A stretch of 64,000 nucleotides of DNA from Merluccius polli. Taxonomy: Eukaryota; Chordata; Actinopteri; Gadiformes; Merlucciidae. The notes under the pieces were generated by a model. The model had not been told where the DNA came from. It saw only the letters and a list, made by a program, of their open reading frames with translations, and made no database searches. Where the stretch lies: positions 62,001 to 126,000 of the forward strand of contig JAOPHQ010000590.1 of assembly GCA_030340625.1 (NCBI GenBank), given 5' to 3'. The number at the start of each line of letters is the position of its first letter. The stretch's first letter is position 1. Made by a program: the position numbers and the translations under genes. Positions 1-11,650 of the stretch are shown one piece after another.

Positions 1-287
1 CTGTTTGATGGGTATCTGCTGCACCACCCGGTGTTGGCGCTGTAGTTTTGACACGGCGGTGGAAAAAGCTAACAAGTTAAGGTATAAAACACAGCATAAC
101 AGCATTAGGCGTTGGCGTAGCTTGTGCATTAGATCCTTTCCCAACAGATTGCTGAAGTATTTCCCAATGCTTACTTTAACCAGGTCCTTGCAAATGTTTA
201 AAGAACATATGTCTGACTTATGCAAATTCAACACTTAAACAAATAAAACAAAAAAAACAAAAAACAAAAAATCTAAATGCACAAATA

Positions 288-440
288 TTGCCCCCTTGTA
301 AATAAAATGCAAAAATATTTCCCTCCTTGAAAATAAAATACACTACTTATTCCCCCCTTGTAAATAAAATGCAAAAATATTTCCCTCCTTGAAAATAAAA
401 TACACTACTTATTCCCCCCTCGTGACTTTGAAAAAGTCAC
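288..440. repeat. Tandem repeat of about 67 bp inside LTR element
   Basis: Two near-identical units (around 290-356 and 357-423) each hold a spaced pair of pyrimidine boxes (TTCCCTCCTTG and TTCCCCCCTTG). On the coding-sense minus strand these are purine runs such as CAAGGAGGGAA. The equivalent part of copy 2 (7440-7580) carries a rearranged version. Confidence 0.7.
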
Positions 441-2321
441 GCAAAATTAACACAAAGTTAAGCATGTTGCATTCATTCTTCCTGCTTGTATTGGCCTTTA
501 TATATTGATGATATCATAAAATATATGTATATGACAGTGATTCTGGGTCCTAGTTTATCAAGCTTTTTGGCACAACTATTTTAGTCTTCTAGCGTTACTT
601 TTGAATCTTATGCCCACATTATTTTAATTTACTTTTAGACTAGGTAAACTTATTTAATTGTTCTAATAAGGCCAAATTCATGAGCTAGTCTCACCCCACC
701 GGAAGAGCTCTTCCCAGTTACCCTTTCAGCAGCTGAAGAGAGGTCTGTCCAGGTTGGGTTACCATCATCCAGTCGAAAACCACCTCTAGGAGATGAAAAA
801 AAGAGTATCATGACGGTGTTCTAATCTAGAGAAGATCTCACCCCCCATCAGGATGAAGCACTTCTCTGCAATCCAATCACTGTCAATGCACAACAAATCA
901 TCATTACAGAGTGTTAACATCTTTCAACACCAATCACTTGTAAATAATCAATCATTAAAAGAATCAAACAAATAGAAAATATAGAGTGTAAAAACACATC
1001 ACATTCAGATAAGACTGTCAGCCATGTTGTCTCCTAATATGAAACTTATCAACCGCTGGTAACAGGAAGCAATGTTCCTGCTTTTCATTTTGTGTATGCA
1101 GTCCATTTCAATGTCCAGATATGAGTCTCTGAGTCCATTTAGGGCAGGAACCCCAGATCAACTGTCCTCTCCCTAATGGACCCCCCTCCATTGTCCTGAG
1201 GGGAAGAGAGACCAGAACCAACCAGTATCTTTGCAGAAAAACATCTAACACAATACAACAAACAATATGTAGACAGTTGTTTCTATTATGGAATTATAGA
1301 CCAGGCGTGTCTAAATCCTAAATGATCTTAATGATCTTATATCGTTACTAATCTAAGTAGTTCAAACCATATGTGAAAGTTATATCAAAACAAACGTGCA
1401 TACAAAAGGTTAGTCAAACAATAGGTGAATATGGTGAATGAAGTAAAAATCGAATATATATGTAGTCACACATAGTCATTGAATAGTCATTGAATAGTTT
1501 TGCTTACTTAAAATGGGTATACCTCAAATAAACCAACCTCAATTTCCTCATTGTCATCGTCCAAGTCACCTCTAATAATCAAATGGCACCTGTGTGTGTG
1601 TCCCAGGTGAAAACACTCCGGCCCATCTAAGCCTTAGCAACGGTCAGCATCATTGAGCAAAAACAAAACATCGTACATAAAAACAAAACAATGGACACCA
1701 CATTATGGAGGTAAACTGAGCAACCTACAAATGGACTTGTTTAATTGTTACACCCCAACACTGTGTATCAGGTTATGACACTACCACACTCCCACATCGT
1801 CATTTAGGGCGGGCTCCCCATCTCAGTTTGGTGAGAGGGAATGTCCCTGGACCATAACGGCCCCCAGCGCTGGTTGACCCCTGGACTACTGTGGACGAGT
1901 GGTAGAGGAGATAACTTCTGATTTAAATGAATCTATCAGATAGGGCCGTATTATGCCCATCAACCATATTATGCACAAAGACTCATGAGGGGTATACCAG
2001 GGGTTCGGGGCTTCATGTGACGTGACTGAGCTGTTGGTCTGCTATTTGTCCTATAAAGCACCAAAACACTTACACAAACAGTTAAAAGTATAAAACAAAT
2101 ACACAAAGAAAACAAATCAAAAGGAAACAAAAAACAAATAACAGACATAAATACATGGTTGACCCCTACATATGTATTTTCTATGTCCCAACAGATCTTT
2201 AACCTTTCTAATGTTCGCAGCGCTTTCTTTATTATGTTTCATTGTGTCTATTATTATTATTATTTTATTATTATAGGTAAACTCCTGCATACCTCTTTAT
2301 TGCCCCTCTATCTCTTGACCA

Positions 2322-2505
2322 CGTTTCTCCCTTTCCCTTCTTTCACTTTCTCTGACTTTTCTTTCACTTTCTCTGACTTTTCTTACACTTTCTCTAACTT
2401 TTCTTACCCTTTCTCTAACGTTTCTTACCCTTTCTCTAACTTTTCTTACCCTTTCTCTAACTTTTCTTACCCTTTCTCTAACTTTTCTTACCCTTTCTCT
2501 CTTCT
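2322..2505. repeat. 21-bp polypyrimidine tandem repeat in LTR element
   Basis: Tandem copies of a 21-bp unit of the type CTTTTCTTACCCTTTCTCTAA. Copy 2 has a shorter and differently composed version at about 9420-9520. Apparent open frames over it are low-complexity and not credible genes. Confidence 0.8.
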
Positions 2506-3689
2506 TCTATCCTTCTATTTACTTCCCTCTGACTTTCTAAATAAATCCTTTTGTTTTAAGAATCACCACTTACTGTCCCCATCTCATTGTGTCATGTCCA
2601 ACATTCCTTTCCTCCTTTGTTAACCTTATAATTTCTTATCATTAATAAAAACAAAAAGAGATGTTCATGATCTTTCTTTGGAAAGGAGCCATGGAGTCCC
2701 CTCCTTCTCTTAAGGTTCTTAGCTCTTAGTAAATAAAGGAAAGGATAAAACAAAGAGTTAATGTCAATTTGAACACCTTCATATTACTGACACGTTGATG
2801 CTTATGAATAATCAGTTTTTACACAACACTTTTTATCGCAGTAATGACATCTGTTAACATAGTTATTTATAAACTTAAAAGTCTAGAAAATAACATTAAA
2901 CCGAATTATTGTATTGCCTTCATTCTGCCTTCTCCCCTTGGTGCACGTAACTTCATTCACGCTAATTAGCACACTCCGTAATGGCGTCTCGCGAAGTAAA
3001 TGGACTGGCCAACGCCATTCCTTTGTCCCCTTCTTCATGGTCAGTCGTCGGGGGAGGGGGGGAAGTCTTGGCCAGTGGGGGTTTACTAAGTAAACTCCCA
3101 AAATGGCTTACAGGGATTTGTTTTCTTATCTATGCTCCCTGTGGTGTTACTATAGCATAGAACTACTCCTAAGTGTGCACACTTTATATCTTCCTAGGTA
3201 ATATAGTGTATATGTCCAACTATGTGTATGCCCGTATGTGCAAGTGCTCCAACTCCACTTGCACTGTTAGGTATATGTCTATAGGTTAGATAGATGAGTT
3301 TACTGTCTCTCCCTAGACCTAGCATAGCCTTTAGCCTCCACGTGGGACCGTATGGCTAAGATCACAGGAATGCTACCATCCCCCCTGGAGAAGAAAGTCC
3401 ATAAACAACCCCCCGTGGTGGGCTATCTTCAGTCACATACCTACACCTAGCCTATCCCCCGCGTGGTAGCCTGCGGCTAATAGCACAGGAATGCTACCAT
3501 CCCTCTATGAGGAACAAAAGGCCCATATGAGATAACCCACGTGGTGGGCTATCGTCAGTTACATGTACCATATTCTGCAGACAAAGCTAAGATGCACCCT
3601 AGCAAAGTTAGCAAGCGTTAGCACATGCAGGATTAGTCACACAAATGTGGGTAATTGTGTTTCATGCAAGTTAGCGTAGTTCTTTGTGC

Positions 3690-3965
3690 ATTTGATGTTA
3701 GTAACAATGTTAGTAGCAATGTTAGTAACAATGTTAGTAGCAATGTTAGTAGCAATGTTAGTAGCAATCTGTACCCTATCGATCTCCGTTTTCCACTCTC
3801 CTATACTCTAGGGGTTATACCCCGAATTTATACTCCCAGGCTTACACCGAGTGTTTGAGTTTATACTCCCAGGCTTACACCGAGTGTTTGAGTTTATACT
3901 CCCAGGAGGCTTACTCCGAGTTTAAAGTTTATACTCCCAGGCTTGCACCGAGTTTTAATAACATA
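3690..3965. repeat. Short tandem repeats (12 bp, then about 33 bp)
   Basis: A 12-bp array based on GTTAGTAGCAAT (about 3698-3770) is followed by a 33-bp array with the core TTTATACTCCCAGGCTTACA (about 3828-3960). Both arrays are contracted in copy 2 (10698-10880), so this part of the interior varies quickly in length. Confidence 0.7.
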
Positions 3966-4283
3966 TACGATACTGGCCCTTTGCTTCTTCTAATGGTCGT
4001 AAAATGACGACAAAATATCATTTAACTAATTCCCAATCAGAGTTGAGCGCCTGTTCATTTTCCTCCTCGGCTTATAACTGTAACGACTATGGACCGGAGA
4101 ACCAGGGCTTTGCAACAACACACACCAGCCACCTCTGCCACATAATGTCTCTATATCTATCCATCTATCTATGCAGATTCAGTCAGGTTCTGCTTACCTG
4201 GTTTAATGGCCGGCATGCGACAGAAGTGGCAAGTTGTGTGCTGCTGTGCAGTTCCGCTCTCTCGGTCCGGCTCCTTCCTCCGA

Positions 4284-4302
4284 ATCACGTCGGGGGTCAC
4301 CA
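4284..4302 (-). promoter_or_regulatory. Primer binding site (tRNA-Trp type), copy 1
   Basis: On the minus strand the sequence reads TGGTGACCCCCGACGTGAT, starting 3 nt after the LTR. This is the complement of the 3' end of vertebrate tRNA-Trp, including CCA, with one extra C. It shows the direction of the element. Confidence 0.8.
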
Positions 4303-4305
4303 GAT

Positions 4306-4705
4306 TGTGGGGGTGTTCATTGAGGAAGAAGGCCGCCGACAACAGGAACGCTTTAACTCACTTTATTTGTTTAGCTTTAGTTATATTAATCTATGAAGCA
4401 GAAGGAGGGGTATTGTAAAAGTCACGCCGCGTGGAGAGCCCCCTCGCTTTGCATCCTTTCGGATGCGCTACCTGGGGGCTTCTGATTCTAACCGGATGTT
4501 TCCGCCTGGATGGTCTCTGGGCAGGAGGCGTGGCCTCTATGACGCATAATGGCTAGTGTTGAGCGCCCGCCCCCAGTGTATTATGTTTGCCGCCATCATG
4601 TGGTCAGGTGGGGTAAATACAACTTGTATATTTCTTTCTACTCCTTTGTGGCTATGTGTAGATACTACAGCCTGCTGATACATATGTTATTATTAATTCG
4701 CAACA
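4306..4705 (-). repeat. 5' LTR of retrotransposon copy 1
   Basis: This 400-bp LTR has TG/CA ends and is a diverged copy of the LTRs at 5608-5996 and 11261-11650. It differs from them more than they differ from each other, so this insertion is probably the older one. The primer binding site abuts it on the left, which fixes it as a 5' LTR in minus orientation. Confidence 0.85.
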
Positions 4706-5607
4706 ACCTCGAGCGGTGTTCGGTGTGTCCTGACGAGATCGCTGAGGGAGAACCAAGCATCAGCATCATTGACAGCAGGGGGTACTGCACACCGCTGTAA
4801 CTGGATGTTTCTGCAGCGTCTAGAACGTCGGAGTATGGGAGTATGAGGCAAACATCCAGGATGAGCATGTGCGCATCAAAGACGCCAAGACAGTGTCGCA
4901 GGCACTGACTGAGAAGGCGTCTGAGATGCAGGCAGTTAGGACAGCATAGGATAGGACCATCAAGTGCAGTGAGCCTCCCATCTGCCCTAAGCCCACTACG
5001 TTCTCGTCAACTACAGAGCCTCAGCGCAAGCAGAGCATTATTCATGCCCTTGCTCGTGCGGACATGAATGGTGATCGCCCTGATCCAGCTGAGCAGACAA
5101 TCCCTTCCTACAGTGGGTTTCACGCTGGCTTGAATATGGAGTAGAGGAAGAGCAAGGCTTATTTTCATACGTCTTACAATCAGCTGCCCAACAAGTCAGT
5201 TGTGAATGACGTCATGGACAAGCTGTCTACCATCATTGCCACTAAGCGCATGCCCTTCGCCTTCTTAGTGGGAGATCATCCTGTGTACGTCTTCATCACC
5301 CTGCTCAAGGCATGCCCATGGTGATGCTGACTGTATCATCTGTGTGAACGACCCCTACGATGCAGCATACTCGACTAAAGTTGACGAGTGAGACCTGCAG
5401 GTACAGGGCAAGGCAAATGTCCCCAACACCTACATGAAATTGGGTGACCCCTTTCCCTCTGCCAGAGCGTTCAAAACGCTGCTGTGTAGTGTCAGCAACA
5501 AGGGGCAGCTGCAAAAACTAACATGCAGCTACCTGACCGACCTTGCACAGAATGTGGATGCAGAGATTGTCTACTTTGTTGGCTCCCACTGCACCAACTT
5601 GTCAACC
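4706..5607 (+). pseudogene. E1 gene, 5' fragment (uncharacterised transposon-associated protein)
   Basis: Remnant of a multi-copy teleost protein family that I recognise but cannot name. Readable stretches, in changing frames, include IKDAKTVSQALTEKASEMQ, PAEQTIPSYSGFHAGLN, YFHTSYNQLPNKSVVNDVMD, MPFAFLVGDHPVYVFITLL and, after an apparent large internal deletion at about 5310, DADCIICVNDPYDAAYS and then PFPSARAFKTLLCSVSNKG. Stop codons (for example at about 4947, 5142 and 5389) and frame changes make it non-functional. The frame open from 5434 to 5607 ends in codons for S-T and continues in register at 11655, beyond the LTR element. The start of the gene is missing, because an older LTR copy lies directly upstream. 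Function is unknown; see the 3' fragment for the possible nuclease motifs. Confidence 0.75.
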
Positions 5608-5996
5608 TGTGGGGTTGTGCTCCGAGGAAGAAGGCCGCCGACAACAGGATCGCTTTTAACTCACTTTATTTGTTTAGCATTATTATTTAATCTATGAAGC
5701 AGAAGGAGGGGTATTTGTATAAGTTCACGCGTGGAGAACCCCAAGCGTTGCATCCTCAGTAGCTTTGCATCCTTCCGATGCGCTGCCTGGGGGGGTTCTG
5801 ACTTGAGCCGGCGACTTCCGCCGGTAGTCACTGGGCAGGAGGCGTGGCCTCCATGACGCACAATGGCTAGCGTTAAGCGCCGCCCCCAGTATATTGTTTG
5901 CCGCCATCATGTGTTGAGGTGCAGTTACTACAACTTGTATATTTATTACTACTCTTTTGAGCTGCTGATACATATGCTTATTATTTATCCGCAACA
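5608..5996 (-). repeat. 3' LTR of retrotransposon copy 2
   Basis: This 389-bp LTR (TG...CA) is nearly identical to 11261-11650. On the minus strand an AAATAAAG poly(A) signal lies near position 5670, a little before the GC-rich LTR end. Near-identity of the two LTRs points to a fairly recent insertion. Confidence 0.88.
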
Positions 5997-6007
5997 GTCC
6001 CTCCTTG
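5997..6007 (-). promoter_or_regulatory. Polypurine tract next to 3' LTR
   Basis: The minus strand reads CCAAGGAGGGAC immediately before the 3' LTR (TGTTGCGG), as expected for the plus-strand primer of an LTR element. Confidence 0.65.
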
Positions 6008-6389
6008 GTCATCACTGATGACCATACTATAAATTAATAATGCTATGTATCATGTAAGGTCTAAAAATGGTGAGTATAAATTCAAGCGAAAAGAAAAACA
6101 TCAACATCACCAATCGACTTAGTTCGGGAAAACCCCTTCTAGATAAGTGGAAAACCTGTCGCATCTCTAAATTGGATGGCATTCACCTTGGTGTGTCTCA
6201 AAGAATACATGGGCCGTAGCCAACAGTAGACAAATTATCATCACATCATACAAACAATATATCATACCATCATCACAGTATCCTGAGGACAGAAAGGCAT
6301 AGTAGTTAATGCATTGTAATTTCCCTATATGAAATCCCTTCAAATACTTATATGCATGTATAACCAAAATCGAATACCTCCAGGTATAA

Positions 6390-6495
6390 GAACAGACATT
6401 ACCGTGTTAGCAGCTCTGGCTAACACAGAAGAGACATTATCGTGTTAGCAGCTCTGGCTAACACAGAAGAGACATTAGCGTGTTAGTTAGCAGTA
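6390..6495. repeat. Tandem 43-bp repeat containing a hairpin
   Basis: Units of about 43 bp hold GTGTTAG, CAGCTCTG, GCTAACAC, that is a 7-bp stem with an 8-nt loop. Two full units and a third, degraded one lie inside the LTR element. The function is unknown. Confidence 0.65.
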
Positions 6496-9400
6496 ACCCT
6501 ATATAGATCTAAAAAACGCCCTGTAGACTAGCATGCAATTGCTCAGATGGTTTCCATGCACGCAGGTTACTCAAAGATCATCACAGTGTTATCCCCCGTA
6601 TCTGTAGCCAACCTCAAGTCGGACAGTTCATGATTGAATGCACATCTTGTGATCCATAGGCAAGGCCCACACGTCTAGGTTACTAACACGTACCCATGTG
6701 TGCCTTCCCCACGGATCCACTCATCACCAATAGTCAGAACATATTCCAGTAGCATCAAAGAAATTCATCCGTCTCATTATTAAAGCAATCATGGGAAAAC
6801 AGCATAACACATTCCGAACTTATAATGCATTGTATTGACAACCGTGAAGCATACTGTGTGTTTAATAATTCAACATTCAAGTAAAACAGGTGCCATGTCC
6901 TCCTAGACACAGGTGCCGAACTCCAGGAAATCAGGTACCACAGCCTGATCAAGTCGGGGCGCTCCACTGTCCCCTGCACACTCTCGGGTACACCTGGTCA
7001 CCTTTCTCCACCCTGGTTGGTGGTCCATCCTTTGGCTCTGCACTCTGTTTCTCGGAAATGTCAGTTTCTTGAATGTCCCGTTCACTCTTTCCACCATACC
7101 CAGTGAATGTAACATAACCGCTTGTTTGATGGGTAACTGCTGCACCACCCGGTGTTGGCGCTGTAGTTTTGACACAGCAGTGGAAAGAGCTAACAAGTTA
7201 AGGTATTAAACACAGCATAACAGCATTAGGCGTTGGCGTAGTAATTCCCAATTTTCTATGTCAATAAACTATTTAGCTTATGCATTAGATCCTTTCCCAA
7301 CAGATTGCTGAAGTATTTCCCAATGATTACTTTAACCTGGTCCTTGCAAATGTTCAAAGACCATATGTCTGACTTATGCAAATTCAACACAAACAAATAA
7401 AATGAAAAAAAACCAAAAAACAAAAAATCTGAATGCACAAATATTCCCCCCTTGTAAATAAAATGCAAAAATATTTCCCTCCTTGAAAATAAAATACTCT
7501 TGAAAATAAAATGCAAAAATAGTCCCTCCTTGAAATAAAATACACTACTTAAAATAAAATGCACTACTTATTCCCCCCTCGTGACTTTGAAAAAGTCACG
7601 CAAAATTAACACAAAGTTAAGCATGTTGCATTCATTCTTCCCGCTTGTATTGACCTTTATATATTGATGATATCATAAAATATATGTACATGACAGTGAT
7701 TCTGGGTCCTAGTTTATCAAGCTTTTGGAACAACTATTTTAGTCTTCTAGCGTTACCTTTGGATCTTATGCCCACATTATTTTAATTTACTTTTAGACTA
7801 GGTAAACTTATTCAATTGTTCTAATAAGGCCAAATTCATGAGCTAGTCTCACCCCACCGGAAGAGCTCTTTCCAGTTATCCTTTCAGCAGCTGAAGAGAG
7901 GTCTGTCCAGGTCGGGTTACCATCATCCAGTCGATAACCACCTCTAGGAGATGAAAAAAGAGTATCATGACGGTAGAGAAGATCTCACCCCCCATCAGGA
8001 TGAAGCACTTCTCTGCAATCCAGTCACTGCCAATGCACAACAAATCATAATTATAGAGTGTTAACATCTTTCAACATCAATCGCTTGTGAATAATCAATC
8101 ATTAAAAGAATCAAAAAATGGAAAATATAGAGTGTACAAACACATCACATTCAGATAAGACTGTCAGCCATGTTGCCTCCTAATAGGAAACTTATCAACC
8201 GCTGGTAACAGGAAGCAATGTTCCTGCTGTTCATTTTGTGTATGCAGTCCATTTCAATGTCCAAATATGAGTTTGAGTCCATTTAGGGCAGGAACCCCAG
8301 ATCAACTGTCCTCTCTCTAATGGACCCCCCTCCATTGTCCTGAGGGGAAGAGAGACCAGAACCAACCAGTATCTTTGCAAAGAAAACATCCAACACAATG
8401 CAACAAACAATCTGTAGACAGTGGTTTCTTATTATGTAATTATAGATCAGGCATGTCTTAATCCTATATGGTCTTATATCATTACTAATCTAAGTAGTTC
8501 AAACCATATGTGAAAGTTATATCAAAACAAACTTGCATACAAAGGTGAGTCAAACAATAGGTGAATATGGTGAATGAAGTTAAAATTGAATATATATATA
8601 TAGCCACACACAATCATTGAATAGTTTTGCTTACTAAAAATGGATATGGCTCAAATAAACCAACCTCAATTTCCTCATTGTCATCGCCCAAGTCACCTCT
8701 AATAATCAAATGGCACCTGTGTGTGTGTCCCAGGTGAAAACCCTCTGGTCCATCTAAGAATCATAGCCTCAGCAACGGTCAGCATCATTGAGCAAAAACA
8801 AAACATCGTATATAAAAACAAGACAATGGACACCACATTATGGAGGTAAACTGAGCAACCCAAAAATTGACTGGATTAATTGTTACACCCCTACACTCTG
8901 TATCAGGTTATGACTCTACCACAATCCCATATCGTCACTTGAGGCGGGAGCAAAGTCCCTGGACTGTTAGTCCCCAGCGCTGGTTGACCCCTGGACTACT
9001 GTGGACGAGTGGTAGAGGAGATAACTTCTGATTTAAATGAAACTATCAGCTAGGGCCGTATTATGCCCATCAACCATCTTATGTACAAAGACTCATGAGG
9101 GGGTACCAGGGGTTCGGGGCTTCATGTGACGTGACTGAGCTGTTGGTCTGCTATTTGTCCTATAAAACACAAAACACTTACACAAACCGTTAAAAGTATA
9201 AAACAAATACACAAAGAAAACAAATCAACAGGAAACAAAACAAATAACAGACATATATACATAGTTGACCTTATCTTTAACCGTCCTAATGTTCGCATCG
9301 CTTTCTTCATTATGTTTCATTATGTCTATTATTATTATTATCATTAACATCATTATTATTATTACCACTACTATTATAACTCTATAATGCCTCCTTCTAT

Positions 9401-11238
9401 CTCTTGACCACGTTTCTTCCTTTCCCTTTTCACTTTCTCTGACTTTTCTTACACTTTCTCTGACTTTTCTTTCACTTTCTCTGACTTTTCTTTCACTTTC
9501 TCTGACTTTTCTTACGCTTATCTCTCCTTCTATCCTTCTATTTACTTCCCTCTGTCTTTCTAAATAAATCCTTTTGTTTTAAGAATCATCACTTACTGTC
9601 CCCATCTCATTGTGTCCTGTCCAACTTCCCTTTCCTCCTTTGTTAACCTTATAATTTCTTATCATTAATAAAAACAAAAAGAGGTGTTCATGATCTTTCT
9701 TTGGAAGGGGCATGGAGGTCCCCTCCTTCTCTTAAGGGTAAAGGAAAGAATAAAACAAAGAGTTAATGTCAATTTTAACACTTTCCTATTACTGACAAGT
9801 TGATGCTTATGAATAATCAGTTTTTACACAACAACACTTTTCATCGCAGTAATGACATCTGTTAACATAGTTATTTATAAATGTATATGTCTAGATAATA
9901 ACATTAAACCGAATTATTGTATTGGGCTCCATTCTGCCTTCTCCCCTTGCATTCTAGGAGTGCACAACTTCATTCACACTTCATTCACACTTGCAAACGC
10001 AGACTGGCAAACGCCATTCCTTTGTCCCCTTCTTCATGGTCAGTCGTCGGGGGAGGGGGAAAGTCTGGGTAGTCTGGGTGGGGGTAGGGGTGGTCGAGGG
10101 GTAGGGGGTCTTGGGGGCCATTTTGGGGACTCCCAAAATGGCTGACAGGGATTTGTAATCTATGCTCCCTGCTGTGTTACCATAGCATAGAACTTATTTA
10201 AATGCGCACACTTTATATCCTCCACGTTAATATTGTGTATATATCCTACTATGTGTGTGCCATGTGGAAGGGCTCCAAATCCACTGGCACTGTTAGGTAT
10301 ATGTCTATAGGTTAGATAGATGAGTTTACTGTCTCTCCCTAGACCTAGCATAGCTCCACGTGGGCCAAATGGCTAAGAACACAGGAATGCTACCATCCCC
10401 CCTGGAGAACAATGAGCCATAAACCACCCCCCGTGGTGGGCTATCTTCAGTTCTAAATACCTAGCATGTCCGCTAGCCCCACGTGTTAGCTTGTGTAGCA
10501 CAAAAATGCTACCATCAACAAAGGAACAAAAGGCTAACCCACGTGTTGGGATCTCCAGTTACATGTACCATATTCTGCAGACAAAGCTAAGATGCACCCT
10601 AGCAAAGTTAGCAAGCGTTAGCACATGCAGGAGTATGTAAACAAACGTGGGTTATTGTGTTTCATGCAAGTTAGCTTAGCTCTTTGTGCATGCAATGTTA
10701 GTAGCGATGTTAGTAGCAATCGATCTCCGTTTTCCACTCTCCTATACTCTAGGGGTTATACCCCGAATTTATACTCCCAGGCTCGTACCGAGTTTTAATT
10801 TTTTAATTTTTTTTTAAATTTTTTTTTTATTTTTATACTCTAAAGCTCCGTGCCGAGTTTTTTTAGCCTCCCAGGCTCCGTGCCGAGGTTACAGGTTATA
10901 CATTTTTTAATAATAAAATATACGATACTGGCCCTTTGCTTCTTCTAATGGTCGTAAATGACGACAAAATATCATTTAACTAATTCCCAATCAGAGTTGA
11001 GCGCCTGTTCATTTTCCTCGTCGGCTTAACTGTAACGACTATGGACCGGAGAACCAGGGCTTTGCAACAACACACACCAGCCACCTCTGCCACATAATGT
11101 CTCTATATCTATCCATCTATCTATTCTATGCAGATTTGGTCAGGCTCTGCTTACCTGGTTTAATGGCCAGCCAGCGACAGAAGTGGAAGTTGTGTGCCGT
11201 TCCATAGCTCCGCTCTCTCGGCCCGGCTCCTTCCTCGA

Positions 11239-11257
11239 ATCACGTCGGGGGTCACCA
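11239..11257 (-). promoter_or_regulatory. Primer binding site (tRNA-Trp type), copy 2
   Basis: Plus strand ATCACGTCGGGGGTCACCA lies 3 bp left of the LTR. It matches the 3' end of tRNA-Trp plus CCA with one added G. Confidence 0.82.
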
Positions 11258-11260
11258 AAT

Positions 11261-11650
11261 TGTGGGGTTGTGCTCCGAGGAAGAAGGCCGCCGACAACAG
11301 GATCGCTTTTAACTCACTTTATTTGTTTAGCATTATTATTTAATCTATGAAGCAGAAGGAGGGGTATTTGTATAAGTTCACGCGTGGAGAACCCCAAGCG
11401 TTGCATCCTCAGTAGCTTTGCATCCTTCCGATGCGCTGCCTCGGGGGGCTTCTGACTTGAGCCGGCGACTTCCGCCGGTAGTCACTGGGCAGGAGGCGTG
11501 GCCTCCATGACGCACAATGGCTGGCGTTAAGCGCCGCCCCCAGTATATTGTTTGCCGCCATCATGTGTTGAGGTGCAGTTACTACAACTTGTATATTTAT
11601 TACTACTCTTTTGAGCTGCTGATACATATGCTTATTATTTATCCGCAACA
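11261..11650 (-). repeat. 5' LTR of retrotransposon copy 2
   Basis: This 390-bp LTR starts TGTGGGGTTGTG on the plus strand and ends CCGCAACA, followed by the E1 gene. An apparent start codon inside it (11517) makes a spurious fusion frame with E1; the E1 protein itself does not begin there. Confidence 0.88.

Larger units (their letters stand above)
1..4705 (-). mobile_element. LTR retrotransposon copy 1, cut by window edge
   Basis: This is the second copy of the minus-strand LTR element described at 5608-11650. Positions 1-4305 align almost throughout, with small insertions and deletions, to 7121-11260, and 4306-4705 matches the LTR at 11261-11650. Read on the minus strand it begins with its 5' LTR (4306-4705), then a tRNA-Trp-type primer binding site (4284-4302), then non-coding interior. 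The rest of the interior and the 3' LTR lie left of the window. There is no open frame of useful length that both copies share. The insertion lies in the E1 gene, whose sequence resumes at about 4706. Confidence 0.85.
5608..11650 (-). mobile_element. Complete non-coding LTR retrotransposon (LARD-like), copy 2
   Basis: This 6,043-bp element inserted into the E1 gene. Minus-strand order: 5' LTR (11261-11650), primer binding site complementary to tRNA-Trp (about 11239-11257), a possible leader splice donor (CAGGTAAG on the minus strand near 11155), about 5.2 kb of interior, a purine tract next to the 3' LTR (5997-6007), and the 3' LTR (5608-5996). A 4-bp duplication AACC flanks it (5604-5607 and 11651-11654). 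I found no gag, protease, reverse transcriptase, integrase or env, and no frame over about 100 codons. It would have to use proteins of another element. Its length and lack of coding sequence fit the class called LARDs. Confidence 0.85.

Noticed and set aside
2159..2623. 154-codon frame rich in F, S and Y
   Set aside because: Covers the polypyrimidine tandem repeat of the LTR element and is not kept in the second copy.
6903..7196. Minus-strand frame with GMVERVNGTFKK, somewhat like an integrase end
   Set aside because: Only one short match; the following residues do not fit integrase, and the copy 1 counterpart lies outside the window, so it cannot be tested.
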